Counted from the first letter of the stretch, positions 25,383 to 35,971 are shown. The stretch: 64,000 nt of DNA from Bacillus haynesii (GCF_001969855.1 NZ_MRBL01000007.1:62001-126000); one strand, 5' to 3'. The notes: generated from the sequence alone by a model not told the origin. Program-made: numbers and translations.

Positions 25383-26216
25383 CTATATCGTAAATGGCGG
25401 AATATATCGTCCATCCACATCTGTAAACTGATACTCTTTGGCTAAATCACCAACTCTTAACGCACGTCCGCTTTTCTCCATCACATCCGGATCTTTGGCC
25501 AATGCTGTGATTCCGCGTCCGACATAATAAGGCGTTTCGGTTCTCCTTAAATCTTCCGACTCCCGCCAATGCGCCTCATCTGATTCATGGTGTTTCAGCA
25601 CAAGTTCGGTTCTCATAAATCCCGGAGAAACGGCAATAACGGCAATGTTGTCCCGTTTTAATTCCAATGAAAGACCGTACGCCATGCGGACGATTGCGTT
25701 CTTGGCCAAATCGTAATAAAACTGTCCGGTGTACTTGTTCTCATCCCAGAAGGTCGTGTGAATGATAAGAGCTTGTTTATTTTCGCGAAGGAGCGGCACG
25801 GCGAAGTGGTTTGTCGCCAGCTGGGCACGCACCCCGGCGGTGAACATCGTATCCCAATTTTTCAATGATAATTCCCAAAATGGCTTTGCCTCGACACCCA
25901 GATCGTGCGCCCCCCACACATTGTTGATCAAAATATCCAGTTTTCCTTGCTCTTCGCGAATTTTAGCGATGACAGCCTCTGTTTCTGAATCGTTCGTATG
26001 ATCACATCTTACAGCAATAGCCTTTCCGCAGGAAGCTTCAATTTGTGACACGGTGTCATCAATTGTACCGGGCCATTGATTCGTGGAAGCCCCCCTGATG
26101 CTGCGGCCTGTAATATACACGGTTGCACCGGCTTTTCCAAGTTCTGCAGCGATGGCGCGGCCGGCGCCTCTGCTTCCGCCTGTTACGAGAGCGATTTTTC
26201 CTTTCAGCGGTTTCAT
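25383..26216 (-). CDS. Short-chain dehydrogenase/reductase
   Basis: 277 residues, classical-like SDR: cofactor loop TGGSRGAGRAIA near residue 12, the LINNVWG strand, and a catalytic region with the active-site Tyr in YYDLAKNAIVR (Y-x-x-x-K kept). The Arg after the glycine motif suggests NADP(H). The usual Ser is replaced by a Thr-rich IIHTTFWDENK stretch. Divergent from a WYL-domain regulator with a TGACAA dyad between them, which suggests regulation by it. Substrate unknown. Confidence 0.82.
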   Translation of the reverse strand: MKPLKGKIALVTGGSRGAGRAIAAELGKAGATVYITGRSIRGASTNQWPGTIDDTVSQIEASCGKAIAVRCDHTNDSETEAVIAKIREEQGKLDILINNVWGAHDLGVEAKPFWELSLKNWDTMFTAGVRAQLATNHFAVPLLRENKQALIIHTTFWDENKYTGQFYYDLAKNAIVRMAYGLSLELKRDNIAVIAVSPGFMRTELVLKHHESDEAHWRESEDLRRTETPYYVGRGITALAKDPDVMEKSGRALRVGDLAKEYQFTDVDGRYIPPFTI

Positions 26217-26267
26217 TCATCCCATTCCTTTCATCATAAAAGATATGTTCATTATAAAAGCTGAATC

Positions 26268-26296
26268 TTGACAACCATTGTCATATTTTATTAAAT
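26268..26296 (+). promoter_or_regulatory. Promoter of the WYL regulator with overlapping dyad
   Basis: TTGACA 26268-26273 and TTAAAT 26291-26296 are 17 bp apart. TGACAACCATTGTCA (26269-26283) is a perfect 6-bp-arm dyad sitting on the -35, between the SDR and the WYL gene. Autoregulation by the WYL protein, with control of the divergent SDR, is inferred. Confidence 0.5.
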
Positions 26297-26327
26297 AAAT
26301 TCATTCATTGATAAAAAAGGTGGTCAT

Positions 26328-27290
26328 ATGAGAGGGGATCGACTGATATCTATTCTTTTAATGCTTCAGGCACAAGGGCAAATGACGGCGAAAGAATTAG
26401 CGGAAAGACTGGAAGTCTCTGAGCGGACGATTTACAGGGATATGGAAGCTTTAAGCGGAGCGGGGATTCCCGTTGTGGCCGAACGCGGCATAAATGGAGG
26501 CTGGTCATTGCTTGATGATTACCAAACCACTTTAACCGGCTTAAAAGAATCCGAAATACGCGCATTATTTGTCCCGCTTTCTGAACAATTGCTTGACGAT
26601 CTCGGATTAACCCGCATATCCGAAGAAGCCCGAAATAAACTGATAGCCTCGCTGCCATCGGTATATCGCCAAAACGCAAAAGATGTATGGAACCGAATAT
26701 ATATTGATACCTGTTCATGGCGTCATAAGAAGGAAAAAGCAGCATCCTTTGAAGTGCTGAAAGAGGCCATATGGAAAGATCAAAAATTAAAAATCATCTA
26801 TCAGCGGGCAGATGGACAAACGGCTGCTCGTATTGTAGCGCCGCTTGGACTGGTGGCTAAAGGGTCAAACTGGTATCTAATTGCATCAAAAGAAAATGGG
26901 AAGATTCGAAATTACAGGGCTTCACGGATTCAATCTGCCATTTTTGTTCGTGAAACATTTGAAAGGCCCGAAAACTTTGATATTGCTCACGTATGGCAGT
27001 CTTCAACAAAGGAATTTATCGAAAAGTTACCGACGTATGAAGTGCGGGTGAAGGCGGCGCAGGCCATCTTGCCGAGGCTGTCGTTTACCAATCATTTTGT
27101 GCGGATCATCGAAACAAATGAGATCGACCAGGAGGGCTGGATACCTGTTACATTATCTTTTGATACGGAAGAAGAAGCAAAAAGGTATATACTCGGATTC
27201 GCAGAGCACATGAGGATTATTGAGCCCAAAGAACTGCACGGAAAGATACTTAAAATGGCTGAATCTATTGTCGCGCATTATAAATCCTGA
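26328..27290 (+). CDS. WYL-domain transcriptional regulator (YafY/DeoR-type HTH)
   Basis: 320 residues. N-terminal HTH_11-type winged helix (MTAKELAERLEVSERTIYRDMEALS, residues ~18-42, split here for family reading) followed by the WYL domain (GLVAKGSNWYLIASKENGKIRNYRASRI), which in relatives binds nucleotide-like or single-stranded DNA ligands, and a C-terminal WCX part. Divergent from the SDR gene. RBS AAAAAGGTGG at 26316-26325. Effector unknown; likely local regulator of the SDR. Confidence 0.83.
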   Translation: MRGDRLISILLMLQAQGQMTAKELAERLEVSERTIYRDMEALSGAGIPVVAERGINGGWSLLDDYQTTLTGLKESEIRALFVPLSEQLLDDLGLTRISEEARNKLIASLPSVYRQNAKDVWNRIYIDTCSWRHKKEKAASFEVLKEAIWKDQKLKIIYQRADGQTAARIVAPLGLVAKGSNWYLIASKENGKIRNYRASRIQSAIFVRETFERPENFDIAHVWQSSTKEFIEKLPTYEVRVKAAQAILPRLSFTNHFVRIIETNEIDQEGWIPVTLSFDTEEEAKRYILGFAEHMRIIEPKELHGKILKMAESIVAHYKS

Positions 27291-27343
27291 AAGCGGTAAT
27301 GACTGAGTAAGATTCACGGCATATTTTACGAACATAGATGATG

Positions 27344-27376
27344 AACCCTGCCGGCCGCAAACGGCAGGCAGGGTCG
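27344..27376. terminator. GC-rich inverted repeat between the WYL gene and metH
   Basis: ACCCTGCC ... GGCAGGGT arms enclose a GC-rich centre. On the plus strand the stem is followed by CGTTTATT, so it would end the WYL transcript; on the minus strand (metH end) no T-run follows. Weak. Confidence 0.4.
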
Positions 27377-27380
27377 TTTA

Positions 27381-30300
27381 TTAATGAACATTGAAATATC
27401 TGGCTTCCGGATGGGAGACAACGATCGCTGATACGGAAGCTTCGGGCTCCATCATAAAGCCTTCTGTTAAGTGAACGCCGATTCCTTCGGGCTGAATGAG
27501 TCTGAAGAGCTTTTCCTGATCTTCGAGATTCGGACAGGCCGGGTATCCGAAGGAATAGCGCTGTCCCTGATATTTCGCCTGAAAACGCTGTTCCATCGTG
27601 AAGTCGGGTGCATCAGGGAAGCCCCAGCGGTCGCGGATAACTTGGTGCGTTCGTTCGGCGAGCCCTTCGGCCAGCTCAAGAGCGAGCGCTTGTACAGCAT
27701 GGCTTTTCAAGTAGTCGCCTTCTTCTTTAAAGCGGTTGGCGGCTGCTCTTACATGCCTGCCCGCCGTCACGGCAAAGAACGAGACATAATCAAGCTCTCC
27801 TTTCGGTCGGACGTAATCGGAAATACAGCGGTATGGAAGCTTTTCCTGCCTTGGAAAAACAAACGTTTCAAGGATGCTGTCTTTGTTCCCGGGGTCTAAA
27901 ATATGAAGCGAATCCCCGTCGCTGTACGCAGGGAAAAATTGATAAACGACCGCGGGATCGAACCAGCCGTGTTCTTTCCCGTCTCTCAGCAACTCGTTAA
28001 TCAGATTTTTCAGCTCCAGTGCTTTCGGATGCTGTTCAGCCAGGAGTTTTTTGACTTTTCCTTTCAAGCCGAGGTGATGGCCGAGCAGCATTTGTTCATT
28101 GACATACGGCACGATATAAGAAAGGTCGATGTTTTTCAAATAGTGCCGCTTTAAGTCTTCCGGCTGAAAGACCGGCGCCTTCGGAACGAGCGCCCGTTTT
28201 TCAAGCATTTCAATCACGGCTTTCGTCTGCTTCTTTTCTGCGACGGCGGCGGGTGCAGCCGCTTCTTTTTTCTCGAGAAACTGCGACGGGTCCTTCCGCA
28301 GCTGATTGGCGAGCGATAAGCCGTCCATGGCGTCCTTCGCATATAAAACCGGTCCTTTATATTCAGGCGAAATTTTCATGTTCGTGAATTTTCTTGAAAG
28401 CGCGGCTCCGCCGACCATGATCGGGATGGAAATATCCGCTTTGTCGAGGTCCTGCGCCGTAACAACCATTTGCTGAGCCGATTTGACGAGCAGGCCGGAC
28501 AGACCGATGATGTCGGGATTCTCTTTACGGATCGCTTCAATTAACTCCTGCGGCGTCACTTTAATTCCAAGATCGACGACCTTGTAGCCGTTGTTGCTTA
28601 AAATGATGTCGACTAAGTTTTTGCCGATATCATGGACATCGCCTTTAACGGTTGCCAATATGATCTTTCCTTTACCGCTGTCGTCTTTCTTTTCCATATA
28701 CTGTTCGAGAAAGGAAACGGCAGCTTTCATGACCTCTGCCGACTGCAGCACTTCGGCGACGATCAGCTCATTGTTGTTAAACAGCCGTCCGACCTCTGCC
28801 ATGCCGTCCATGAGCGGACCGTTGATCACGTCGAGCGGGGTGGCGAATTTTTTCAACGCTTGTTCGAGATCGGGAATCAAGCCTTCTTTCGTACCCTCAA
28901 TCACGTATTCAGCCAAGCGCTCTTCCAGGGAAAGGGACGTTTTCGGCTGTTTGTCCGCTTTTTTCTTTCCGCGGTAGAAGTCAGTGAAGGATGCGAGCGT
29001 TTTGTCATCAGTGTGAAACAGAAGTTTTTCAGCCATTTCGACTTCTTCTTTAGGAATGGAAGCGAACCGCTCAAGCTTTTCCGTATTGACGATCGCGTAA
29101 TCGAGCCCAGCCTGTGTTGCGTGGTACAAGAATACAGCATTTAAGATTTCCCGGCCGACGGGCGGAAGACCGAATGAGACGTTGCTGACGCCGAGAATCG
29201 TTAAACATTCAGGGAGCCGCTCTTTGATGAGGCGGATGCCTTCGATCGTTTCTTTAGCTGAGCCGATATATTGTTCATCACCCGTTCCAACCGGGAAGAC
29301 GAGCGGATCGAAGATGATATCGCTGGCCGGTATTCCGTATTTTTCGGTGAGCAGCTGATGCGACCGGACGGCGACGGCCAGCTTCTTTTCCGCGGTGACC
29401 GCCATTCCCTCTTCATCGATCGTGCCGACGACGAGCGCGCCTCCGAACTGTTTGACGAACGGCAGGATGTCAGCGAACCGTTCTTCGCCGTCTTCAAGGT
29501 TGATCGAATTGATAATCGCTTTTCCCTGTGAGTATTTCAGCGCCTTTTCGATTACCGTTTTGTCCGTCGAGTCGATGACAAAAGGGGCTTTTACTTTTTT
29601 CATCGCTTCTTTTAAGAAGCCTTCCATATCTTCCGCTTCATCGCGGTCCGGGTCTGCGAGGCAGATGTCGATGACATGGGCGCCGTTTTTCACTTGGGCT
29701 CTCGCGATTTCGGATGCTTCTTCAAATTTTTGTTCGGCGATCAGCCGCTTGAATTTTCTCGATCCGATGACATTTGTCCGTTCTCCGACAAAAAGGGGAC
29801 GCATCGTTTCTTCATAAATTAATCCGTCGATCCCTGAGACGGTGTGCGGCTTTGCTCCCGAAGGAACCGTCCGCGGCGGCAGTGAGGCTACTTCATCGGC
29901 CAGCGCTTCAATATGGGCGGGCGTCGTTCCGCAGCAGCCGCCGACGATGTTCAGCCAGCCTTCTTCAGCAAACGCCTTGATTTTTTTCGCCAGCGATTGC
30001 GGTGATTCATGGTATTGCCCCTCCTCATCGGGGAGGCCGGCATTCGGATAGCAGCTGACGGCCGTCCTCGCAAGGGATGATAGGGTTCTGATGTGATCTG
30101 TCATAAATTCCGGGCCCGTCGCGCAATTTAAACCGACGCTGACCGGCTTCATATGCTCGAGAGAGATATAGAACGATTCGATATCCTGGCCGGCCAGTGT
30201 CGTGCCCATTGGTTCGATCGTGCCTGATACCATGAGCGGAAGGGTTTTGCCGGTTTTTTCGAAGGCTTGTCTGATGCCGATAAAGCCGGCTTTAACGTTC

Positions 30301-30797
30301 AGCATATCCTGGCTCGTTTCGAGCAGCAAGAGGTCGGCTCCCCCCGTGATCAGCGCTCTTGCCTGTTCTTCGTAGTTATCGATCAGTTCTTCAAAGGTTG
30401 TGCCGCCGGTGACGGAAAGGGTTTTTGTCGTCGGACCCATCGCACCGGCGACAAACCTTGGCCATTCAGGTGTTGAAAACTTTTCGGCGGCCGCTTTGGC
30501 AAGTTTGACTGAAGCGATGTTGACTTCATAGGCGCGATGCCCGAGGTCGTATTCGTCCAGAACGAGCCGGGTGGCTCCGAACGTATTGGTCTCAATGATA
30601 TCGGCTTTAGCGCCGAGATAGGCTTCGTGGATGCCCTGAATGACATGGGGCGCCGTGATGCTTAGAAATTCATTGCACCCTTCATAGGCTTCGCCTCCGA
30701 AGTCTGCGGCGGACAAACCGGCGTCCTGGATCATCGTTCCCATCGCACCGTCAAGGACGAGGATTTTTTTCTTCAGCTGGTCATTGATGTTAGACAT
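27381..30797 (-). CDS. metH: Cobalamin-dependent methionine synthase MetH
   Basis: 1138 residues with all MetH modules: homocysteine domain with zinc Cys pair GGCCGTT (about 286-292), methyl-THF (pterin) domain beginning around [13 protein letters not shown], the four-helix cap, the B12 domain with GDVHDIGKN (lower-axial His near residue 719), and a C-terminal SAM reactivation domain ending near the C-terminus. It makes methionine from homocysteine and 5-methyl-THF. Overlaps yitJ by 8 bp and shares its S-box riboswitch. B. subtilis has only the B12-independent MetE, so this is an accessory capability. No cobalamin riboswitch is visible. Confidence 0.93.
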   Translation of the reverse strand: MSNINDQLKKKILVLDGAMGTMIQDAGLSAADFGGEAYEGCNEFLSITAPHVIQGIHEAYLGAKADIIETNTFGATRLVLDEYDLGHRAYEVNIASVKLAKAAAEKFSTPEWPRFVAGAMGPTTKTLSVTGGTTFEELIDNYEEQARALITGGADLLLLETSQDMLNVKAGFIGIRQAFEKTGKTLPLMVSGTIEPMGTTLAGQDIESFYISLEHMKPVSVGLNCATGPEFMTDHIRTLSSLARTAVSCYPNAGLPDEEGQYHESPQSLAKKIKAFAEEGWLNIVGGCCGTTPAHIEALADEVASLPPRTVPSGAKPHTVSGIDGLIYEETMRPLFVGERTNVIGSRKFKRLIAEQKFEEASEIARAQVKNGAHVIDICLADPDRDEAEDMEGFLKEAMKKVKAPFVIDSTDKTVIEKALKYSQGKAIINSINLEDGEERFADILPFVKQFGGALVVGTIDEEGMAVTAEKKLAVAVRSHQLLTEKYGIPASDIIFDPLVFPVGTGDEQYIGSAKETIEGIRLIKERLPECLTILGVSNVSFGLPPVGREILNAVFLYHATQAGLDYAIVNTEKLERFASIPKEEVEMAEKLLFHTDDKTLASFTDFYRGKKKADKQPKTSLSLEERLAEYVIEGTKEGLIPDLEQALKKFATPLDVINGPLMDGMAEVGRLFNNNELIVAEVLQSAEVMKAAVSFLEQYMEKKDDSGKGKIILATVKGDVHDIGKNLVDIILSNNGYKVVDLGIKVTPQELIEAIRKENPDIIGLSGLLVKSAQQMVVTAQDLDKADISIPIMVGGAALSRKFTNMKISPEYKGPVLYAKDAMDGLSLANQLRKDPSQFLEKKEAAAPAAVAEKKQTKAVIEMLEKRALVPKAPVFQPEDLKRHYLKNIDLSYIVPYVNEQMLLGHHLGLKGKVKKLLAEQHPKALELKNLINELLRDGKEHGWFDPAVVYQFFPAYSDGDSLHILDPGNKDSILETFVFPRQEKLPYRCISDYVRPKGELDYVSFFAVTAGRHVRAAANRFKEEGDYLKSHAVQALALELAEGLAERTHQVIRDRWGFPDAPDFTMEQRFQAKYQGQRYSFGYPACPNLEDQEKLFRLIQPEGIGVHLTEGFMMEPEASVSAIVVSHPEARYFNVH

Positions 30798-32619
30798 TTG
30801 TCTTCTCCTTTTCTATCTGGTGGATATATGCCGTCAGCTCGGCGGTTAAATCAGACCGCAAAAACGGTGTGATCAGATAAATGCCGTTGAACAGGTCGCA
30901 CGCTGCATCAAGTAGGGAGCGGGCGATCGCGAGCCCTTCCTCGGCCTGTTTTTGTTTGTCGTTTCCTGCCAGCGCCATCTTTTCGCGGATTGAATCTGAC
31001 AGCTTGATGCCGGGGATTTCGTTGTGGATGAATTCCGCGTTGCGGCTGCTGGTCAGCGGCATGACACCGATATAGATCGGTGTTTCAAGATGCCTCGTTT
31101 CCTCGTGGATTTTGATGAGCTGCTCCTCTGAATAGACAGGCTGAGAAATGAAATAGTCTGCACCGCAGGCGATTTTTTTCTCAAGCCGTTTCACCGCTTT
31201 GTCAATGTGTCTGACATTCGGGTTGAAGGCGGCCGCCACTGAGAAATTCGTTTTCTTGCCGAGCGGTTTACCCGAATAGGACAAGCCTTCGTTAAACTGC
31301 TTGATCAGGCTGATCAAATCGAACGATGTCAGATCATAGACGGAAGTCGCTCCCGGAAAGTCGCCGATCTTCGACGGATCGCCGGTAATCGCCAGCACGT
31401 CCGACAGCCCCAGTGTATCGAGCCCCATTAAATGGGACTGCAGGCCGATCAGGTTGCGGTCTCTGCATGTGATATGGATCAGCGACCTCATATCGAGGCG
31501 CTGTTTTAAGAGCGCGCCGCAGGCGACATTGCTGATCCTCGGTGTGGCAAGGGAGTTGTCCGCCAATGTCAGAGCATCGATTCCGGCTGATTTAAGCTCC
31601 TCTGCGGCGTTCAAAAATTTCTCAAAGTTTAATTGTTTTGGAGGATCGAGCTCGACGATAATGGACCGTTTCTGCTTTGCCAGATCGTCAAGTGCGGGCT
31701 CTGTCCTTTCGTTTTGAACGGCAAGCGCCGCTTTCTTTCTGATTTTCACGCGTTTTTCGGTGACTGGCGGAAGCCCTTTGACCGCCTCAGCCATCGCTCT
31801 GATGTGGTTCGGCGTCGTTCCGCAGCAGCCGCCGATGATCCGTGCGCCTTGATTGCGGAATTCCTCCGCACTTTCCCTGAAATATTCATCATCCGTCTCA
31901 TAAACAAGCCTGCCTTCGACAAGGGATGGGAGGCTGCTGTTCGGATAGACGGAAAGATAGGCGTCTTCTAAAAGCGGGACTTCTTCAAGCGCTCTGATCA
32001 TATGATAAGGGCCGAGGCGGCAGTTGATGCCGACGACGTCTGCGCCGAGTGATGCCAGCTGCTTCAAGCCGTCCGCAAGCGGGGTACCGTCCTGAAGAAC
32101 GCCCTCTTCGTGCATCGAGACATTCAAAATGATCGGCAGCTCTGTTTCCTTTCTGGCAATCTTTAAAACTTCGCGCGCTTCTTCTAAATCGTAATAGGTT
32201 TCGAGCAGAAGTCCGTCAGGCTGCTCATTTAACAGAAGATAGAGCTGTTCGCGGAAGCTTCTTTTTATGTCCTCGAGAGAATACGAGTTTTTGTTGAACG
32301 TCCGGATTCCGCCGAGCGTACCGAGAACATAAGCAGAACCCGCGGCGGAGCGGGCGAGACGGACCGCTTTTTCATTGATTTGTTTTGTTTCGTCTTCGAG
32401 TCCGTATCTGGACAGCTTGATGAAGTTTGCGCCGTACGTGTTCGTTTGAATGATGTCGGCGCCGGCCTGTACATACGCTTCGTGGACGCGCCTTATTTCT
32501 TCGGGCTTGGAGATGTTCAATTCCTCAAAACACCTGTCGATTCCATAGGAATACAGAAGCGTGCCCATTGCGCCGTCAGCGATTAACGTTTTGCTTTTTA
32601 TATCCTCCAAAAAACCCAT
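30790..32619 (-). CDS. yitJ: Bifunctional homocysteine methyltransferase / methylene-THF reductase (YitJ)
   Basis: 609 residues: N-terminal homocysteine S-methyltransferase domain with zinc-ligand GGCCGTT (about 262-268) and C-terminal FAD-dependent 5,10-methylene-THF reductase domain ([15 protein letters not shown] ... [12 protein letters not shown]). Supplies 5-methyl-THF, the methyl donor used by MetH encoded just downstream. ATG at 32619 follows a GGGGGAAAA site. Transcribed from the S-box leader at 32652-32810. The pairing of an MTHFR with metH makes biochemical sense. Confidence 0.9.
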   Translation of the reverse strand: MGFLEDIKSKTLIADGAMGTLLYSYGIDRCFEELNISKPEEIRRVHEAYVQAGADIIQTNTYGANFIKLSRYGLEDETKQINEKAVRLARSAAGSAYVLGTLGGIRTFNKNSYSLEDIKRSFREQLYLLLNEQPDGLLLETYYDLEEAREVLKIARKETELPIILNVSMHEEGVLQDGTPLADGLKQLASLGADVVGINCRLGPYHMIRALEEVPLLEDAYLSVYPNSSLPSLVEGRLVYETDDEYFRESAEEFRNQGARIIGGCCGTTPNHIRAMAEAVKGLPPVTEKRVKIRKKAALAVQNERTEPALDDLAKQKRSIIVELDPPKQLNFEKFLNAAEELKSAGIDALTLADNSLATPRISNVACGALLKQRLDMRSLIHITCRDRNLIGLQSHLMGLDTLGLSDVLAITGDPSKIGDFPGATSVYDLTSFDLISLIKQFNEGLSYSGKPLGKKTNFSVAAAFNPNVRHIDKAVKRLEKKIACGADYFISQPVYSEEQLIKIHEETRHLETPIYIGVMPLTSSRNAEFIHNEIPGIKLSDSIREKMALAGNDKQKQAEEGLAIARSLLDAACDLFNGIYLITPFLRSDLTAELTAYIHQIEKEKTNV

Positions 32620-32651
32620 CGTTTTCCCCCTTAATCATTCTTAATAAACAA

Positions 32652-32810
32652 AAAAGTCTTCTGGGAAGCAGAAGACTTTTCATCGACATTTGTCCGTCTT
32701 CTTATCTTCCAAGCAGGCTGCTTGCTGGATTTAGCACCTTGGTCATGAATATTCATTCACCGGTTGCTGAGGCTTCATCGGGCCAGTCCCTCTGCCTCTC
32801 TTGATAAGAA
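32652..32810 (-). ncRNA. SAM (S-box) riboswitch of yitJ-metH
   Basis: Read on the minus strand: P1 strands TTCTTATC and GATAAGAA pair (32803-32810 with 32699-32706). Between them lie the S-box conserved segments AGAGGCAGAGGGACTGG, CGATGAAGCCTCAGCAACC and GGTGCTAAATCCAGC. Downstream, AGAAGAC next to P1 is complementary to the 5' arm of the terminator stem (AAGTCTTCTG...CAGAAGACTT, 32652-32680, then T-run), giving the antiterminator/terminator switch. High SAM stops transcription before yitJ. B. subtilis yitJ carries the classic S-box. Confidence 0.95.
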
Positions 32811-32887
32811 CAGCTATTTAGTTTCTATTGATTACTTTTACTCAATTTACCGAAAATCGGAGGAATAATCAACAGTAAATTAAGAAT

Positions 32888-33379
32888 TTATCGAAAATTT
32901 ATAAATTGGACATCAATCGGCAGGTCGGCTTCCCTCACCATCGCGATGATTTGCTGAAGGTCGTCTTTATTTTTTCCGGTTACACGGACTTGATCATCCT
33001 GCACTTGCGATTTAACTTTCAGACCCGATTTTTTTATCAGGTTATTGATTTTTTTCGCGTTTTCTTTGTCGATGCCCTGAACTAATTTTCCCCGCTGTCT
33101 GACCGTGCCTCCTGAAGCGTTCTCAAGCTTTGAGTATTCGATGTTTTTCGTCGGGACGTTCCGCTTGATCAGTTTGCCGACAAGCACGTCTTTCAGCTGG
33201 TTCATTTTAAATTCGTCGTCTGATACGAGAACGAGCTCTTCTCCTTCGAGTGTGATGCTGCTTTTTGACCCTTTGAAATCATAGCGTGTGCCGATTTCTT
33301 TGAGAGCGGTCTGGATTGCGTTTTGAACTTCAGGCAGTTCAACCTTTGAGACGATATCAAATGAACTTTCTTTCGCCAT
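32888..33379 (-). CDS. yitK: YajQ-family nucleotide-binding protein (YitK)
   Basis: 163 residues, UPF0234/YajQ: start [21 protein letters not shown] and C-terminal [33 protein letters not shown] (two halves cited). Members bind nucleotides, tRNA or cyclic di-GMP in other species; role in Bacillus is unclear. ATG 33377-33379 follows TGGAGG; the earlier in-frame ATG at 33397 lies before that site. Position after yitJ and before yitL matches B. subtilis yitK. Confidence 0.88.
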   Translation of the reverse strand: MAKESSFDIVSKVELPEVQNAIQTALKEIGTRYDFKGSKSSITLEGEELVLVSDDEFKMNQLKDVLVGKLIKRNVPTKNIEYSKLENASGGTVRQRGKLVQGIDKENAKKINNLIKKSGLKVKSQVQDDQVRVTGKNKDDLQQIIAMVREADLPIDVQFINFR

Positions 33380-33534
33380 GTGAAAACCTCCATCCATTTT
33401 ACTTATGAGTCAATTATAGTAGAATAAGGTGAAACTTCCAATATCGAGCGGTTTTGCCTGGCCGCGATCTGGCAATAATTTGAACATTGGAGGAATAATA
33501 AGAAAAACAGGCGGATAAGAAAGGAAGAAGCAGT

Positions 33535-34383
33535 ATGAAACCAGGACAGCAACTAACATTGAAAATAGATCATAAAGCCGATTACGGTTACTTTTTGACG
33601 GACGGCGAAACGGCGGTCCTTCTGCATCAGAGTGAGATCACCGAGGATATTGAAGGCAGAGAAGAGGTCGATGTCTTTTTGTATGTCGATCATGAAGATC
33701 GCTTGGCGGCTACGATGAGAAAGCCGATCATCAGCGCTGAACAATACGGCTGGGTGGAAGTCGTTGATGCCGTCAGCGGCATGGGGGTTTTCGTCGATGT
33801 CGGGCTCTCGAAAGACGCCCTTGTTGCGACAGAGCATCTCCCGCCGTATGAATCAGTATGGCCGCAAAAAGGGGACAGGCTGTACTGTATGCTGAAAATC
33901 ACGGGGCACGGAAGGATGTTTGCTAAACCGGCGCCGGAGGACAAAATTAGCGAACTGTTTACTGAAGCTTCACCCGGCCTGATGAATAAAGAGCTCACCG
34001 GGACGATCTACCGCTTGATCGCATCAGGCTCTTTTATGATTTCCGAAGCCGGCATCAGAGGTTTCATTCATCCTTCTGAGCGAAAGGAAGAGCCGCGGCT
34101 CGGCGAAAATCTGACCGCAAGGGTGATCAAAGTAAAAGATGACGGTTCTGTTAATCTGTCGCTTCTGCCGAGAAAGCAGGATGCCTTGTCGGTTGATGCA
34201 GAACAAATTCTCACTTATATGAGAACGAGAAACGGCGCAATGCCGTTCTGGGATAAAAGCGACCCGGAGGATATCAAAGAGCGCTTCAACATGAGCAAAG
34301 CAGCATTTAAAAGGGCGCTCGGCCATCTGATGAAACAGGATAAAGTCTATCAGGAAGAGGGCTGGACGTACGAGAAAAAATAG
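33535..34383 (+). CDS. yitL: S1-domain RNA-binding protein YitL (CvfB family)
   Basis: 282 residues. Three S1-like OB folds (YGYFLTDGETAVLLHQSEI; GMGVFVDVGLSKDALVATEHLP; GSFMISEAGIRGFIHPSER) and a C-terminal winged helix (FNMSKAAFKRALGHLMKQDKVYQ), the CvfB/YitL architecture. CvfB of Staphylococcus affects virulence gene expression through RNA binding. RBS GAAAGGAAGAAG precedes ATG 33535. Monocistronic, divergent from yitK, followed by a strong terminator. Confidence 0.87.
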   Translation: MKPGQQLTLKIDHKADYGYFLTDGETAVLLHQSEITEDIEGREEVDVFLYVDHEDRLAATMRKPIISAEQYGWVEVVDAVSGMGVFVDVGLSKDALVATEHLPPYESVWPQKGDRLYCMLKITGHGRMFAKPAPEDKISELFTEASPGLMNKELTGTIYRLIASGSFMISEAGIRGFIHPSERKEEPRLGENLTARVIKVKDDGSVNLSLLPRKQDALSVDAEQILTYMRTRNGAMPFWDKSDPEDIKERFNMSKAAFKRALGHLMKQDKVYQEEGWTYEKK

Positions 34384-34389
34384 TCATGA

Positions 34390-34420
34390 GGCGGCGTTCC
34401 GATCGGGACGCCGCCGGTTT
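34390..34420 (+). terminator. Terminator of yitL
   Basis: GGCGGCGTTCC ... GGGACGCCGCC stem with a GATC loop then GGTTTCTT, just after the yitL stop. Confidence 0.75.
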
Positions 34421-34421
34421 C

Positions 34422-34544
34422 TTACAGGTGATGAGGCTTCTTTGATCCCTGGTGTTTACCGGCTTGTCTGTTTTTTTCGGCGAGCCGGTTTTTCTGCTGG
34501 TTGACGGCGTTATTGTCAACCGGCTTTTTATCATCATCTTTCAT
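34422..34544 (-). CDS. Small DUF3941-like protein, 40 residues
   Basis: A 40-residue, very charged, Asn/Gln/Lys-rich peptide (MKDDDKKPVDNNAVNQQKN ... KHQGSKKPHHL), preceded by a good GGGAGGTG site 7 bases from ATG. Resembles the short DUF3941 proteins of Bacillus, often spore-associated in composition. Convergent with yitL. No known function. Confidence 0.6.
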   Translation of the reverse strand: MKDDDKKPVDNNAVNQQKNRLAEKNRQAGKHQGSKKPHHL

Positions 34545-34699
34545 GAGGAAGCACCTCCCGTCAAAATGTCGCTTTTAGCTTGCTCACTGTCGGCGAAACT
34601 ATGTACTCTCCCAATCGCGATGTTTTTTGCCGGGAAGTTTATGCCTTCTTGTTCAGTCAGCATACACATATCATAAGACCCAAAAAAAGGAGACTTGGT

Positions 34700-34906
34700 A
34701 TGAAACATTGCTGCTCAGTTTACATTCATCGTGTTTCATCAGGAGGGGTCGTCAATTTCGGAGGTGCGTACAAAATTTGTCCGATCACAATGGAAAAAGT
34801 GGTCGAGGGGTCTGGAGGCCCTGATGTCGCGACAGCGGCTGCCGGCTTTCTTGATGGAGCGCTTACACCGGCTGCTGATGAAGAGACTGTCACCGAAGAT
34901 AGCTGA
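34700..34906 (+). CDS. GerPA/GerPF-family spore germination-type protein, 68 residues
   Basis: 68 residues from ATG 34700 behind AAAAAGGAGA. The block SVYIHRVSSGGVVNFGGAYKI is the hallmark of GerPA/GerPF proteins (coat permeability to germinants). The N-terminal KHCC is unusual for the family. It is a lone gene, not part of a gerP operon. A possible mother-cell -10 (CATATCATA, 34667-34675) precedes it without a clear -35. 34545-34699 is otherwise empty. Confidence 0.65.
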   Translation: MKHCCSVYIHRVSSGGVVNFGGAYKICPITMEKVVEGSGGPDVATAAAGFLDGALTPAADEETVTEDS

Positions 34907-34912
34907 CGAAGA

Positions 34913-34941
34913 AGGCCTGCTTTTATAAAGCAGGCCTCTGT
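34913..34941 (+). terminator. Terminator after the GerPA-like gene
   Basis: AGGCCTGCTTT - TAT - AAAGCAGGCCT perfect 11-bp stem, then CTGTTTTATC. It lies directly in front of the convergent yitS end and may serve both. Confidence 0.8.
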
Positions 34942-34947
34942 TTTATC

Positions 34948-35808
34948 TTATCTTTTGTCTTTCCCCGGAAAAAAGACCGCCAATGTTCCGGGGCCGGAAT
35001 GGGCGCCGACTGCTGAACCGACTATGTTGACGACGATTTCCCCCGGCTGAAATTCGGCTTCGATCATCCGTTTGACTTCTTCGGCCGTCTCTTCGTCATC
35101 TCCGTGGCTGATGCCGACCGTCTGCCCGCTCAAATCGACGCTTCTTTCTTTCATCAATTCGATCATCCGTCTGAGCAGCTTCTTTTTGCCCCGGATTTTT
35201 TCCAGGGGGACAAGCTTGCCGTCTTCAACATGCAAAAGCGGTTTAATATTCAGCAAACCGCCGACAAATGCCGAGGCTTTGCTGATTCTTCCGCCTCTTG
35301 CCAAATAAGTCAGGTCATCAACGGTAAAAATATGTTCAAGATGTTCGCAAAAGTCCTTTACAGACGATTCAATTTCTTGTATTGTATTGCCGTTAGTTGC
35401 GAGTTTAAGGGCGTGCTTAACCGCGAGCCCATAGCCTAATGAAGCGCATTTTGAGTCGATGATCCGCAGATCGAAAGCAGGGAACTCTTCCTTGACTTCG
35501 TTTGCCGCCATCACAGCCGTCTGGTAAGTTCCCGAAAGCTCTGAAGAAAAGGCGATATAGAGAGCGGGTTTGTTTTCGTTGGCCAGCTCGCTGAATGCAT
35601 TCTTGAACCGCATCATGGACGGCTGGGACGTTTTCGGCGCTTTGCCTTCGCGCATCGCTTCATAAACGTCCAGAGGCTGAATCGTCAGAAGATCATCGTA
35701 TTCTTTTTCATCAAGCAGCACCCTTAACGGAATAAATGAGATGCGATGTTCGTCATAAAAAGATTTCGGCAAATCTGCCGCACTGTCTGCTAAAAGGTGA
35801 ACGTTCAT
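34948..35808 (-). CDS. yitS: DegV-family fatty-acid-binding protein (YitS)
   Basis: 286 residues, DegV fold: N-terminal [14 protein letters not shown], the loop [25 protein letters not shown] and C-terminal [16 protein letters not shown]. DegV/FakB proteins bind a fatty acid for phosphorylation by FakA. Position between the yitL block and yitT matches B. subtilis yitS. The role of this paralogue (fatty-acid chain preference) cannot be read from sequence. ATG 35808 follows an AAGAAGGGG site. Confidence 0.87.
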   Translation of the reverse strand: MNVHLLADSAADLPKSFYDEHRISFIPLRVLLDEKEYDDLLTIQPLDVYEAMREGKAPKTSQPSMMRFKNAFSELANENKPALYIAFSSELSGTYQTAVMAANEVKEEFPAFDLRIIDSKCASLGYGLAVKHALKLATNGNTIQEIESSVKDFCEHLEHIFTVDDLTYLARGGRISKASAFVGGLLNIKPLLHVEDGKLVPLEKIRGKKKLLRRMIELMKERSVDLSGQTVGISHGDDEETAEEVKRMIEAEFQPGEIVVNIVGSAVGAHSGPGTLAVFFPGKDKR

Positions 35809-35971
35809 TTGAACCCCTTCTTTCTAAAGAATGGTTGAAAAGGACACCAAGCTGTCCTTCGGTATACTTCTTTTTTTAGGTCAACTATATCATATATTTT
35901 TACATTGACGTTTTCAAAATATTGTTTTAAGGGTAAACCAAATATATACGAAAGTAGCGGAGGAACTAAAT

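Noticed and set aside
28632..29144. 170-codon plus-strand open frame inside metH
   Set aside because: Complement of metH coding sequence; no start signal, composition typical of antisense frames.
35809..35971. SigB promoter before yitT
   Set aside because: GTTTTC and GGGTAA are 15 bp apart, longer than the usual 12-14, and the -35 is imperfect.
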